Assembly (NCBI GenBank): GCA_003533545.1
Contig: DQEK01000201.1
Span: 2,694 to 24,762, forward strand
Direction of reading: 5' to 3'
DNA length: 22,069 nucleotides
From: Acidobacteriota bacterium
Lineage (GTDB): Bacteria > Acidobacteriota > Vicinamibacteria > Vicinamibacterales > UBA8438
Shown here: positions 15,768 through 22,069 of the stretch, piece by piece
Position numbering within the stretch: the first letter of the stretch is position 1
Layout: each line of letters begins with the position of its first letter
The notes under the pieces: model-generated
Databases searched by the model: none
Seen by the model: the letters and a program-made list of their open reading frames with translations, nothing else
What the model was told of the DNA's origin: nothing
Position numbers and translations under genes: made by a program

Positions 15768-16424
15768 ATGCCAAGACTAAAGCAGGTAAGCCGGGGAAAG
15801 GCACCCGCAAACGTCCTGAAGTTCTACGACGCACTCTTTGGCAATCGTGACCCGGTTACTGAACCCGGAACAGCAACGGGCACACCGGGAAATTGGTGGA
15901 CGGTATTTGCTCTTGTGCCGTACGTTTTTCAACACGCAACGGACCACTTTGGCATGTTCGGCATGTTCGCCGAAAAGAGTGTCAGTAATCTCGATCCGAC
16001 GGTACGAGAACTCGCGATCATACGTACCGGGTTCGCCCAAGGCAGCCAATTCGTATTCTCGCAGCACTGCAAGGCCGCGCGACGATTCGGCCTCAGCGAG
16101 GACCAAATCGCCGCCATCCCGAACTGGCAGATATCGGAGGCGTTCTCCGCCAAGGAGCGCGCCGTGCTGGCATGGACTGACGCGCTCACGTTGCAGGGCG
16201 GCCGCGCGTCGAACGCCTTGTTTGACGAACTACACACGCACCTGAACGACGAGGATATTCTAGAGCTCACCTACCACACCCTTGGCTACAACATGCATGC
16301 TGTTTGCTGCAAAGCGCTACGTCTTGAGTACGACGACGTAGACGAGCGAGTGCAGGAGGTGCCGACCCCGGACGACGGCGGGACCGCGAACTGGGCCGGC
16401 AACGCGTGGCGAAATGACACCTGA
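15768..16424 (+). CDS. Carboxymuconolactone decarboxylase (AhpD-like) family protein
   Basis: 218 residues, no signal peptide. The family core is visible as LDPTVRELAIIRTGFAQGSQ followed by FSQHCKAARRFGLSEDQI, with the characteristic ELAI helix and the conserved His of the active-site region. The C-terminal half has FSAKERAVLAWTDALTLQGG and DEDILELTYHTLGYNMHAV, also family-typical. It lacks the CxxC of AhpD-type peroxidase reductases (the site reads SQHC), so it is closer to decarboxylase-type or uncharacterised members. It has a strong GGAGG ribosome site. It is the only convincing plus-strand gene here, divergent from the VOC gene and convergent with the PQQ dehydrogenase gene. Downstream, 16425-16630 is noncoding with two copies of a 9-mer. 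Confidence 0.9.
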   Translation: MPRLKQVSRGKAPANVLKFYDALFGNRDPVTEPGTATGTPGNWWTVFALVPYVFQHATDHFGMFGMFAEKSVSNLDPTVRELAIIRTGFAQGSQFVFSQHCKAARRFGLSEDQIAAIPNWQISEAFSAKERAVLAWTDALTLQGGRASNALFDELHTHLNDEDILELTYHTLGYNMHAVCCKALRLEYDDVDERVQEVPTPDDGGTANWAGNAWRNDT

Positions 16425-16462
16425 CGAACGTTCAAGCCATCCTAAGCCGAGCACGAACGTTC
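16425..16462. repeat. Duplicated 9-mer directly after the CMD-like gene
   Basis: CGAACGTTC occurs at 16425-16433 and 16454-16462; each contains the perfect palindrome GAACGTTC. They lie in the 206-base gap between two convergent genes. No stem followed by a T-run was found, so no intrinsic terminator can be called for either gene. Confidence 0.35.
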
Positions 16463-16630
16463 CCGCCTGCGGCGCGCAGAACGCGGCGTTTCCAGCCCGT
16501 TTCCCCGATCCTCACTGACTGGGGTGACATCGAAGGACAGCGGGAATTGCCCTGGTTTCGCTCGCACGAGCGGCCCGCCTCTGCCGCCGCCGGATTCTGT
16601 CCTACGAACCCGCAGCTGCACCGCCCAGCC

Positions 16631-18400
16631 TCATTCGGGCAGGGCGAACACGAAGAGATTATTGCCGTTGCTCGGGCGCAGCTCTGGGGTCAACTGCAAG
16701 AAGCTGGGGGTGGTGGCAGCGCCTCCGGTGCTCACAGCGACATACTGGCGTCCGTCAATCGCGTAGCTGATGGGAAAACCAGAAACTGGTGAGCCGAGGT
16801 TGATCTCCCATAACACCTCACCCGTCTCGTGATCGAACGCCCGGAACCGACCGTTCGCATCACCGCCGAAGACGAGTCCACCACCGGTCGCCACGAGCGA
16901 CAGAGTCGCTGCTCGCTGTTCATGCAGCCATGTGGTTTCACCAGTTTCAGCCGATATCGCATGCACCGAACCAAGCTGCTCTGTACCTGGTGCAAGTTCA
17001 TGTCGAACCGCCAGCGCGTAGATCCGGTGTGACGCGTCGGGCGAGGTTGTCGCCAACAACCGCTGGCACATGTTCCGCAGCGGAAAGTACATCGTGTTCG
17101 TCAGCGGACTGTACGCGCCCGCTTCCCAATCCTTCCCACCGTGCATGTTGGGGCAAGCCAAGACTTCCTGCCCCTCGGCACTAAAAATTACTTCCGAGTT
17201 CTCCGTCACCGCACCTGTCGCGCCGTCGATGTGACTGATGACGTTCTGAGCCACCGTCGGTGTCGCCCAGAGAAACTCGCCGGTCTCCCGGTCCAGGGTG
17301 TAGACCAGTCCGGTCTTGCCCGGTATGCCGGTGATCACTTTTCGGGTCTCGCCAGGCCGGAGCCGCGGGTTGATCCACTGCACCGATTCGGGGTCCGGCG
17401 CTACCGCGGTGTCGACCAGGATCCGCTCAAACGGGTGGTCGAGGTCCCAGTGGTCGTTCAGGTGCTGATACCACCAGCGGATCTCGCCTGTGTCGATGTC
17501 TAACGCGAGCGTCGAGTTGTGATAGAGGTGCGTGTTCTCCACCCCACCTAGCAGGAACTTCGGAGCCGGAGAGGTCACTGAGGTTCCCTGGTAGAACAAC
17601 CGTAGCTCTGGGTCGTAGCTGCCTGGGATCCAGGTGCCGACGTGCACTCGGTCCTCGTAGGGCACGTTTCCCCAGGTCTCGTCGCCCGGCTCACCCGGAG
17701 CCGGTATCGTTCGTCGCCGCCAAAGTTCAGCGCCGGTCAGCGCGTCGTGGGCTAGGATGACGCACGATTCTGGTCCTCCACGAGGCCGGCAGCTCCTTCC
17801 GGAGATCACCTTCCCATCGGCGATGATCGGGCCGGAGCTGTGACCGACGGGCTGGGTCTGGTAGTCGAAGATCTGCGTCTCCCAGGCGATCTCGCCGGTG
17901 GTCGCATCGAGGGCAAACGCGTAGCTGTCGTCGCTGGTGTTGATGATGAATCGGTCGTAGATGGCGATGTTGCGGTTATTCCGCGAGTTCCCGCCCACGT
18001 GGTCGTAGACGTCGTCCGGCAGATTCCGCCGGTGGGCCCAAAGCAGGTCGCCCGCGGCCGCGTCGTAGGACTCGATGACGTCGCTGGACTGCGGCATGAA
18101 CATCACCCCGTCATAGACCAGCGGAGTACCCTCCTGCCGACCGCCAGCCAGCGCCCGCGTCCACACCAGACGGAGCCGACCCACGTTGTCACGGTTGACC
18201 TGATCCAATGGGCTGTAGCCCCAGCCGTCGAGGGTCCGGCGCCACATCAGCCAGTCGCCGTCGTCCGGATTCCGCAGCATCTCGTCGGTGACTGGGACAA
18301 ACCCCTCGATGGCCGACGACTGAGCAGTGCTGGCAGTAGGCGCCAGGAGCACCATGCCGACGAGGGCGCACAACAGGCTGCGGGTCCGGAGCTGCGTCAT
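16631..18400 (-). CDS. PQQ-dependent alcohol-dehydrogenase-like quinoprotein
   Basis: 589 residues with a signal peptide (MTQLRTRSLLCALVGMVLLAPTASTAQ). It is an eight-bladed PQQ propeller: DWLMWRRTLDGWGYSPLDQV at the first blade and repeated W-docking phrases such as ALDATTGEIAW, DALTGAELW, LDIDTGEIRWWYQ, TLDRETGEFLW and FDHETGEVLWEINLG. The catalytic region is NDHWDLDHPFER (D319 after W318). The D319-x-D321 pattern matches the extra Asp seen in lanthanide-using methanol dehydrogenases, but related glucose dehydrogenases share it. The vicinal Cys pair of classical methanol dehydrogenase is absent; C204 and C213 are spaced. No haem c domain, so a separate acceptor is needed. It would oxidise an alcohol or sugar in the periplasm. 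It starts seven bases after the TIM-barrel gene's stop. Confidence 0.9.
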   Translation of the reverse strand: MTQLRTRSLLCALVGMVLLAPTASTAQSSAIEGFVPVTDEMLRNPDDGDWLMWRRTLDGWGYSPLDQVNRDNVGRLRLVWTRALAGGRQEGTPLVYDGVMFMPQSSDVIESYDAAAGDLLWAHRRNLPDDVYDHVGGNSRNNRNIAIYDRFIINTSDDSYAFALDATTGEIAWETQIFDYQTQPVGHSSGPIIADGKVISGRSCRPRGGPESCVILAHDALTGAELWRRRTIPAPGEPGDETWGNVPYEDRVHVGTWIPGSYDPELRLFYQGTSVTSPAPKFLLGGVENTHLYHNSTLALDIDTGEIRWWYQHLNDHWDLDHPFERILVDTAVAPDPESVQWINPRLRPGETRKVITGIPGKTGLVYTLDRETGEFLWATPTVAQNVISHIDGATGAVTENSEVIFSAEGQEVLACPNMHGGKDWEAGAYSPLTNTMYFPLRNMCQRLLATTSPDASHRIYALAVRHELAPGTEQLGSVHAISAETGETTWLHEQRAATLSLVATGGGLVFGGDANGRFRAFDHETGEVLWEINLGSPVSGFPISYAIDGRQYVAVSTGGAATTPSFLQLTPELRPSNGNNLFVFALPE

Positions 18401-18407
18401 GGTGGCA

Positions 18408-19298
18408 TCACCGTAACACGCCAGCCTCCATCATCACGGCCTCCGCGCTCTCGCGGATCTCGCGCGCCAGCTCGTACGGGTCATCGTCTTGATACAGGAA
18501 GAGCTCGACCGAGAGCGGTCCGGCGTAGCCCTTGTCTCGCAGCGTGCGGAGCACGTGGGTCAGGGGCGCGATGCCGGTGCCCGGAATGGCCCGCGTCTGG
18601 CCCGTCAGCAGCTCGCGGGGCAGGTCGGGGACGTCCTGAAAATGGACGTGGGCGATCTCTCCCGGACGGATCAGGTCGAGGTCGCCAAGCTGACTCAGCC
18701 CTGTGAGGAAGTGGTAGAAGTCGAGCATCGGTTGCACGTTGCCAGCCGATCGGGTCAGGCGGAGCGTTGTCGTGAGGGTCGAGATGAAGGGCGAGTTTCG
18801 GATGAACTCGACCATCATCTGCAGGTCGAACTCCGAGGCGACCTCACCGGCCTGGCGCACGTTGTCCACCGCGGCGTCGTAGTCCGTTTCGGAGAACGTG
18901 CCGTTTGCGCCAGTAGACCCGTACACCTTCTCGAGACCCAGCTCGGCGAACATCTCGCACCGCCGCCGTAGCGTCTCCAGGGCGGCGGCATGGTCAGGAT
19001 TCGGTTCCCACAGACCACCAACGCCGACCGAGCCTGACACCGGGGTGAGGCCGTTGTCGGTGAGCACGCGTCGGGCGGCGGCCATGGTGTCGGTTTCCAG
19101 GAACTGGTCCACGAGGCCCGCGTTCAGCTCGACATGCCTAATGCCGGCCCGTGCCCAGCCTTCGAGCGACCCCCGGTAGCCGGCTCCCGAGGAGGTGTTC
19201 TGGTGCATGGCCAGGGTCATGCCGCCCTGGGCGAAGGAGACCGTCCGGGCCGCGGCAAAGGCCAGCGGCGAGAGCAGTGCGGCTCGTCGTGTCAGCAT
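18408..19298 (-). CDS. Tat-exported sugar isomerase/epimerase-like TIM-barrel protein
   Basis: 296 residues of the xylose-isomerase-like/AP-endonuclease-2 TIM-barrel superfamily. The N-terminus MLTRRAALLSPLAFAAARTV carries a twin-arginine-like export signal, so unlike cytoplasmic relatives it should act in the periplasm. Metal ligands expected at the barrel mouth can be placed at E164 (MMVEFI), D193 (PMLDFYHF), H219 (IAHVHFQD) and E265 (LSVELF). It would interconvert keto/aldo sugars or epimerise them, or act on a cyclitol; the substrate is unknown. It sits immediately upstream of the PQQ dehydrogenase gene with seven bases between them, suggesting that one enzyme prepares or reworks the substrate of the other. 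No strong ribosome site precedes ATG 19298. The region upstream is a gene-remnant scar rather than a normal promoter. Confidence 0.87.
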   Translation of the reverse strand: MLTRRAALLSPLAFAAARTVSFAQGGMTLAMHQNTSSGAGYRGSLEGWARAGIRHVELNAGLVDQFLETDTMAAARRVLTDNGLTPVSGSVGVGGLWEPNPDHAAALETLRRRCEMFAELGLEKVYGSTGANGTFSETDYDAAVDNVRQAGEVASEFDLQMMVEFIRNSPFISTLTTTLRLTRSAGNVQPMLDFYHFLTGLSQLGDLDLIRPGEIAHVHFQDVPDLPRELLTGQTRAIPGTGIAPLTHVLRTLRDKGYAGPLSVELFLYQDDDPYELAREIRESAEAVMMEAGVLR

Positions 19299-19315
19299 GC
19301 TGGGATTCTACTCGC

Positions 19316-19446
19316 TCATCGGTCCGCGGGCTGCTCCCGGCTCATCTGCCAGATGGTCCAGTTGCCCTGGACGTCAGCCACCTGACCGTCGCCCTCGAAG
19401 ACGAGCAGCCGCGTCGCCACCTTGTCCACGAAGAACCGATCGTCGC
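19316..19446 (-). pseudogene. C-terminal remnant of an ABC-F ATPase
   Basis: In one minus-strand frame the sequence reads DDRFFVDKVATRLLVFEGDG, then QVADVQGNWTIW and a TGA stop at 19316-19318. This is the region just after the H-loop of ABC-F translation factors (normally SHDRFFLD.VATR.L.FEGDG...GN), present without the rest of the ATPase. Upstream in the same frame the match ends abruptly near 19446, and the fragment has no start codon of its own. It is a leftover of a gene whose main body has been lost. The adjoining upstream bases carry a different, out-of-frame gene start, so this is a recombination or deletion scar. Confidence 0.7.
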
Positions 19447-19509
19447 GGCCTGTTCCACCGCACCGTCGATGACCCTCAAAAACTGACGGTCACGCTGCAC
19501 CAGAGACAT
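19440..19509 (-). pseudogene. Orphan gene start joined to the ABC-F remnant
   Basis: ATG 19509, with GAGGGA six bases upstream, begins MSLVQRDRQFLRVIDGAVEQ, continues for a few residues to GSSW, and then runs out of frame into the ABC-F remnant. The opening vaguely resembles the N-terminus of YkgJ-type CxxC cluster proteins, but this is memory-based and weak. As written the open frame would end at 19342 with low-complexity Ser/Arg residues, so a functional product is unlikely. Bases 19510-19577 hold nothing I can identify. Confidence 0.4.
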
Positions 19510-19577
19510 TTCACTTCCCTCTACGGCCTTGGCACAGTGCGACCGGTGAGCTCCCACGCAAGCCGCGGCACTCGTGT

Positions 19578-21401
19578 CTACGGGAGGGCAAACGCCAAGA
19601 CAGTACTCGAGGCGATCACGGCCACATATTGCGTGCCATTGACCTCATACGTCAGCGGACTGGATTGAATTGTGCGTCCCCCGTCGTAATGGAAGAGCTG
19701 CTCACCCGTCTCGGCATGGAACGCGTAGAGCCCACCATTTTCGGTGCCTTGAAAGATGAGGTCGCCGGCCGTTGCCACACTTCCACTCGAAGCACCGAAG
19801 GTGAGCGCCGGCAGGACCTGATGCCAGACATCTTCACCTGACACCGGTTCATACGCGGTCAATGTCATCGAGGGCTGGTATTCCGACACGCGGTTCAGCT
19901 CATCGATATCGCCGCCCGGTACATGGCCGCCGCCTTTGCCCAGTTCCAGACTGTCGCCAACCGGTTTGACGAGCAACGAGACGCCGGCGTTCTTCCCGGT
20001 CACGTAGAGCAGACCGGTTCTCTGGCTGAAAGATGGTGGGCCGAAGCTCGATCCGCCATGGGCCACCAGAAAGTGCTCATCGGTAGAGTACGGCCAGTAC
20101 ATCGGTCGTGCCTGTTTTTGCAGCTCTGGGTCATCGAGGTCGAGGTACGTCGCACAGAACGGCGTCATCTGGACGCCGCGAGCATTGTAGGGAATCGGTT
20201 GGGTCGGATAGACAACCTCACCCGGTACGTTCGTCTTGGTTTCCACCGGTGTCTCGACGATCGGGTTAATCGGTTCGCCCGTTTCGCGATGCCAGAGATA
20301 CAGCAGACAGTTCTTACCAGCCGCGGCGACGCCCTTGACCATCTCGCCGTTCTTGTCCGTGACGTCGAACAGAGTAGGTCCGGTAATGTTGTCCCAGTCC
20401 CAGAGGTCGTGATGGATCGTCTGGAAGTACCAGCGAAGCGCGCCAGTCTCGAAATCCAGTGCGATCGTCGAGTTCGTGAAGAGGTTCTTCCCGACACGCG
20501 CCGAGCCGTCGTACGGAGGCATCGGATTGGCGGTGTTGAAATAGACCAATCCGAGCGCGGTGTCGATCGCCGGCTGGGTCCAGATGCCACCTCCGACCCG
20601 CTTACCGTAGCCCCACGTCGGGTCGGCGACCTCCCAGCCCTCGTCCTGCGGTCTCTGCGGGACCGTGTTGAACACCCACTTGATGTCACCGGTGATCGCG
20701 TCCGCGGCCACGACGAGCCCCCCGGGAATATTGCCCTCGGAGATTGCTGAGCCGACGTACAAGGTCCCGTCGTGGTAGGCGGGTGAGCTGTTGATCCGGT
20801 ATCTGATCGACGACGCATCGAACCCGGGCGGATAGCTGTCCGGGTACTGGTGCTGGAGGGCCAAGCTGAGAACCGGAAGGATCCCGCCGTCGCCGAATGC
20901 CTCGACGAGCTCGCCGGTTTGAGCGTTGGTCGCCACAAGCTTGTCGTCGTGATACGAGTAGATGGTGCCGTCGACGTAGAGCGGACCGCGGACGGTGCCG
21001 CCGCTGAGGCCATCGATCTCCAGCGTCCAAACCGACTCCCCGGTTACGGCGTTGACCGCGAACACCGCGTTGCCCCCGTGGAGGTACATCACGCCGTCGA
21101 CGACCAAGGGCGTGACCTGTCGGGCGTTGATGCCAGCGGGGATGTTGAACGCCCAGCGACGCTGGAGCTGACCAACAGTCGCCGCGTTGATCTGGTCAAG
21201 CTCCGCATACCGCTGGTTGTACAGGTCCAAGTTGTGACTCGCCCAATTGGTCTGCTGGCTACCAACCGTGATAGTGGGTAGAGCGCCCGTGCGGGTGGTG
21301 CGTCCTTGCTGTTCCGCGTCGACGGACTGGAGGCCGCCGGTCGCTGCGAGAGAAAGCGCCATTGCAGCCACCAAGACACGTCGGCGAGCGGGTGATTTCA
21401 T
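19578..21401 (-). CDS. PQQ glucose-dehydrogenase-like quinoprotein
   Basis: 607 residues with a signal peptide (ARRRVLVAAMALSLAATGG). The propeller begins NWASHNLDLYNQRYAELDQI and shows repeated blades (AVNAVTGESVWTLE, AADAITGDIKWVFN, ALDFETGALRWYFQ, AFHAETGEQLFHYD). The catalytic block TIHHDLWDWD (D332-D337) resembles that of membrane glucose dehydrogenases, although the N-terminal membrane helices of that enzyme are missing; this protein should be soluble in the periplasm. No haem c motif. It probably oxidises a sugar or alcohol with PQQ and hands electrons to an outside carrier. AGGAGGT at 21411-21417 is an excellent ribosome site; it allows ATG 21401 or the GTG directly before it. The upstream neighbour is an SMP-30-like gene on the same strand, a frequent partner in lactone-forming sugar oxidation. 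Confidence 0.9.
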   Translation of the reverse strand: MKSPARRRVLVAAMALSLAATGGLQSVDAEQQGRTTRTGALPTITVGSQQTNWASHNLDLYNQRYAELDQINAATVGQLQRRWAFNIPAGINARQVTPLVVDGVMYLHGGNAVFAVNAVTGESVWTLEIDGLSGGTVRGPLYVDGTIYSYHDDKLVATNAQTGELVEAFGDGGILPVLSLALQHQYPDSYPPGFDASSIRYRINSSPAYHDGTLYVGSAISEGNIPGGLVVAADAITGDIKWVFNTVPQRPQDEGWEVADPTWGYGKRVGGGIWTQPAIDTALGLVYFNTANPMPPYDGSARVGKNLFTNSTIALDFETGALRWYFQTIHHDLWDWDNITGPTLFDVTDKNGEMVKGVAAAGKNCLLYLWHRETGEPINPIVETPVETKTNVPGEVVYPTQPIPYNARGVQMTPFCATYLDLDDPELQKQARPMYWPYSTDEHFLVAHGGSSFGPPSFSQRTGLLYVTGKNAGVSLLVKPVGDSLELGKGGGHVPGGDIDELNRVSEYQPSMTLTAYEPVSGEDVWHQVLPALTFGASSGSVATAGDLIFQGTENGGLYAFHAETGEQLFHYDGGRTIQSSPLTYEVNGTQYVAVIASSTVLAFALP

Positions 21402-21410
21402 CACTGCAAT

Positions 21411-21417
21411 ACCTCCT
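21411..21417 (-). promoter_or_regulatory. Strong ribosome binding site for the second PQQ gene
   Basis: AGGAGGT on the minus strand, nine bases from ATG 21401 and six from the adjoining GTG 21404. The rest of 21402-21574 shows no gene and no clear terminator. Confidence 0.7.
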
Positions 21418-21574
21418 CTTCGGGGTCCCTAACCGGAAGAGCCTCCAACGTCGACCTGGTGAAAACCAGTCCGACTGGGTGGTCGCCGGCAGACGCGAGT
21501 GACGAGCGACAAGGCATCCCACCGGCCAGATGCGATCGTCTCTATGTCACCACCATGACGCTCTGAGCGCGGCA

Positions 21575-22069
21575 CTATTCCGGCATCGGCAAATACGCGA
21601 TCCTGTCACCGCGGTACGATCCAAGCCAGAGTTCGTTCCCGATCTGGGTAGCGGTCGTGGACGCGACAAATCCGTCCATGGCGGAGTGCTCAAAAATCCG
21701 CCTGATCTCCAACGTGTCCGGGTCAATCGTCGACACGTTCGAGGTCTCTCGCAACGGCTCCCGCGGGTCAGTAATCGAGCGTCCGTCCTTATCAGTGTGA
21801 CCAGCCGCCAGTATCACAGAACCGTCGGGCGACATGCGCAAGTTGTCGGGCCGGAATCCCAGGTCGATAACGTCCTTTTGCACGGGCGTCTGTCCCCGTG
21901 AGATCCGCGTCAACTTCTCCTCGCTCCACCCGGCAATGTACATCCAGCGTCCGTCCTTCGAAATCTCCAATCCATTCGGCGCCGTATCGGCACTGCCTGG
22001 TATGCGCGCCCATCCGGCTCCAGTGTGCCATCCCCACACGTCCCCCGTCGGCCCACTTGTAGCCGCAAA
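21575..22069 (-). CDS. SMP-30/gluconolactonase-like beta-propeller (C-terminal part)
   Basis: The last 164 residues of a gene whose start lies beyond the right edge; the frame is open to the window end. Propeller phrases include TAPNGLEISKDGRWMYIAGW, FRPDNLRMSPDGSVILAAGH and GNELWLGSYRGDRIAYLPMP. The PNG...S.DG...Y pattern and PDN...PDG are typical of SMP-30/gluconolactonase and strictosidine-synthase-like six-bladed propellers. If it is a lactonase it would hydrolyse the lactone formed by the PQQ enzyme encoded next, but no catalytic residues can be verified from this part alone. Export cannot be judged because the N-terminus is missing. The same-strand gap to the next gene is about 170 bases. 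Confidence 0.75.
   Translation of the reverse strand, partial: FAATSGPTGDVWGWHTGAGWARIPGSADTAPNGLEISKDGRWMYIAGWSEEKLTRISRGQTPVQKDVIDLGFRPDNLRMSPDGSVILAAGHTDKDGRSITDPREPLRETSNVSTIDPDTLEIRRIFEHSAMDGFVASTTATQIGNELWLGSYRGDRIAYLPMPE

Noticed and set aside
17840..18706. Long plus-strand open frame (288 codons) antisense to the PQQ and TIM-barrel genes
   Set aside because: It spans the ends of two well-supported minus-strand genes, has low-complexity Val/Asp/Arg-rich content and no family features; it is a GC-driven shadow.
19923..21013. Long open frames on both strands (plus 19923-20750, minus 20165-21013) within the second PQQ gene
   Set aside because: Composition is Arg/Ser or Arg/Val-rich without motifs, and the overlapping PQQ frame has clear propeller repeats.
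1..22069. CRISPR arrays, tRNA or rRNA genes, intact transposases
   Set aside because: No regular repeat-spacer pattern, no cloverleaf-like sequence and no transposase or integrase motifs were recognised by eye; a tRNA search program would be the decisive check.

Overview
The window looks like chromosome from an acidobacterium, probably of the Vicinamibacteria type; this lineage is inferred from gene content only. The clues are a VWFA-related protein of the kind concentrated in Acidobacteriota, two sets of DUF1592-type c-type cytochrome plus DUF1552 protein plus exported ankyrin-repeat protein, several periplasmic PQQ-type beta-propeller dehydrogenases, and GC-rich coding sequence. All convincing genes but one lie on the minus strand. 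I see no rRNA, tRNA, CRISPR array or intact insertion sequence.

Region 1 (1-13244, minus strand, transcribed from right to left) reads as one or two long tightly packed operons. In transcription order it holds: DUF1592 cytochrome (B), DUF1552 (B), ankyrin protein (B), a SoxC-like sulfite dehydrogenase, its SoxD/SorB-like cytochrome c, a YeiH-family putative sulfate/sulfite exporter fused to a cysteine-dioxygenase-like cupin, ankyrin protein (A), DUF1592 cytochrome (A) and the start of DUF1552 (A), which is cut by the window edge. Start and stop codons overlap or sit a few bases apart at most junctions. Two copies of the ankyrin/DUF1592/DUF1552 triad therefore bracket a three-gene sulfur module.

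The sulfur module is the most interesting content. The fusion joins a thiol dioxygenase domain (which would make a sulfinate, a source of sulfite) to a membrane exporter. The next two genes encode the exported enzyme pair that oxidises sulfite to sulfate and passes electrons to cytochrome c. Together they suggest a compact cysteine-sulfur disposal or energy route running cytoplasm, membrane, periplasm. No thiosulfate-oxidation genes (soxXYZAB) are present nearby, so a sulfite role is favoured over thiosulfate oxidation.

Region 2 (13245-16424) holds a 291-base intergenic stretch with short repeats, an exported VWA-like/TPR protein with a degenerate metal site, a VOC-family protein, and a divergent carboxymuconolactone-decarboxylase-like gene, the only convincing plus-strand gene.

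Region 3 (16631-22069, minus strand) is a periplasmic carbohydrate/alcohol oxidation cluster: an SMP-30-like beta-propeller fragment at the window edge, a PQQ glucose-dehydrogenase-like protein, an exported TIM-barrel sugar isomerase/epimerase-like protein and a PQQ alcohol-dehydrogenase-like protein. A gene-remnant scar containing the tail of an ABC-F ATPase sits between the second and third of these.
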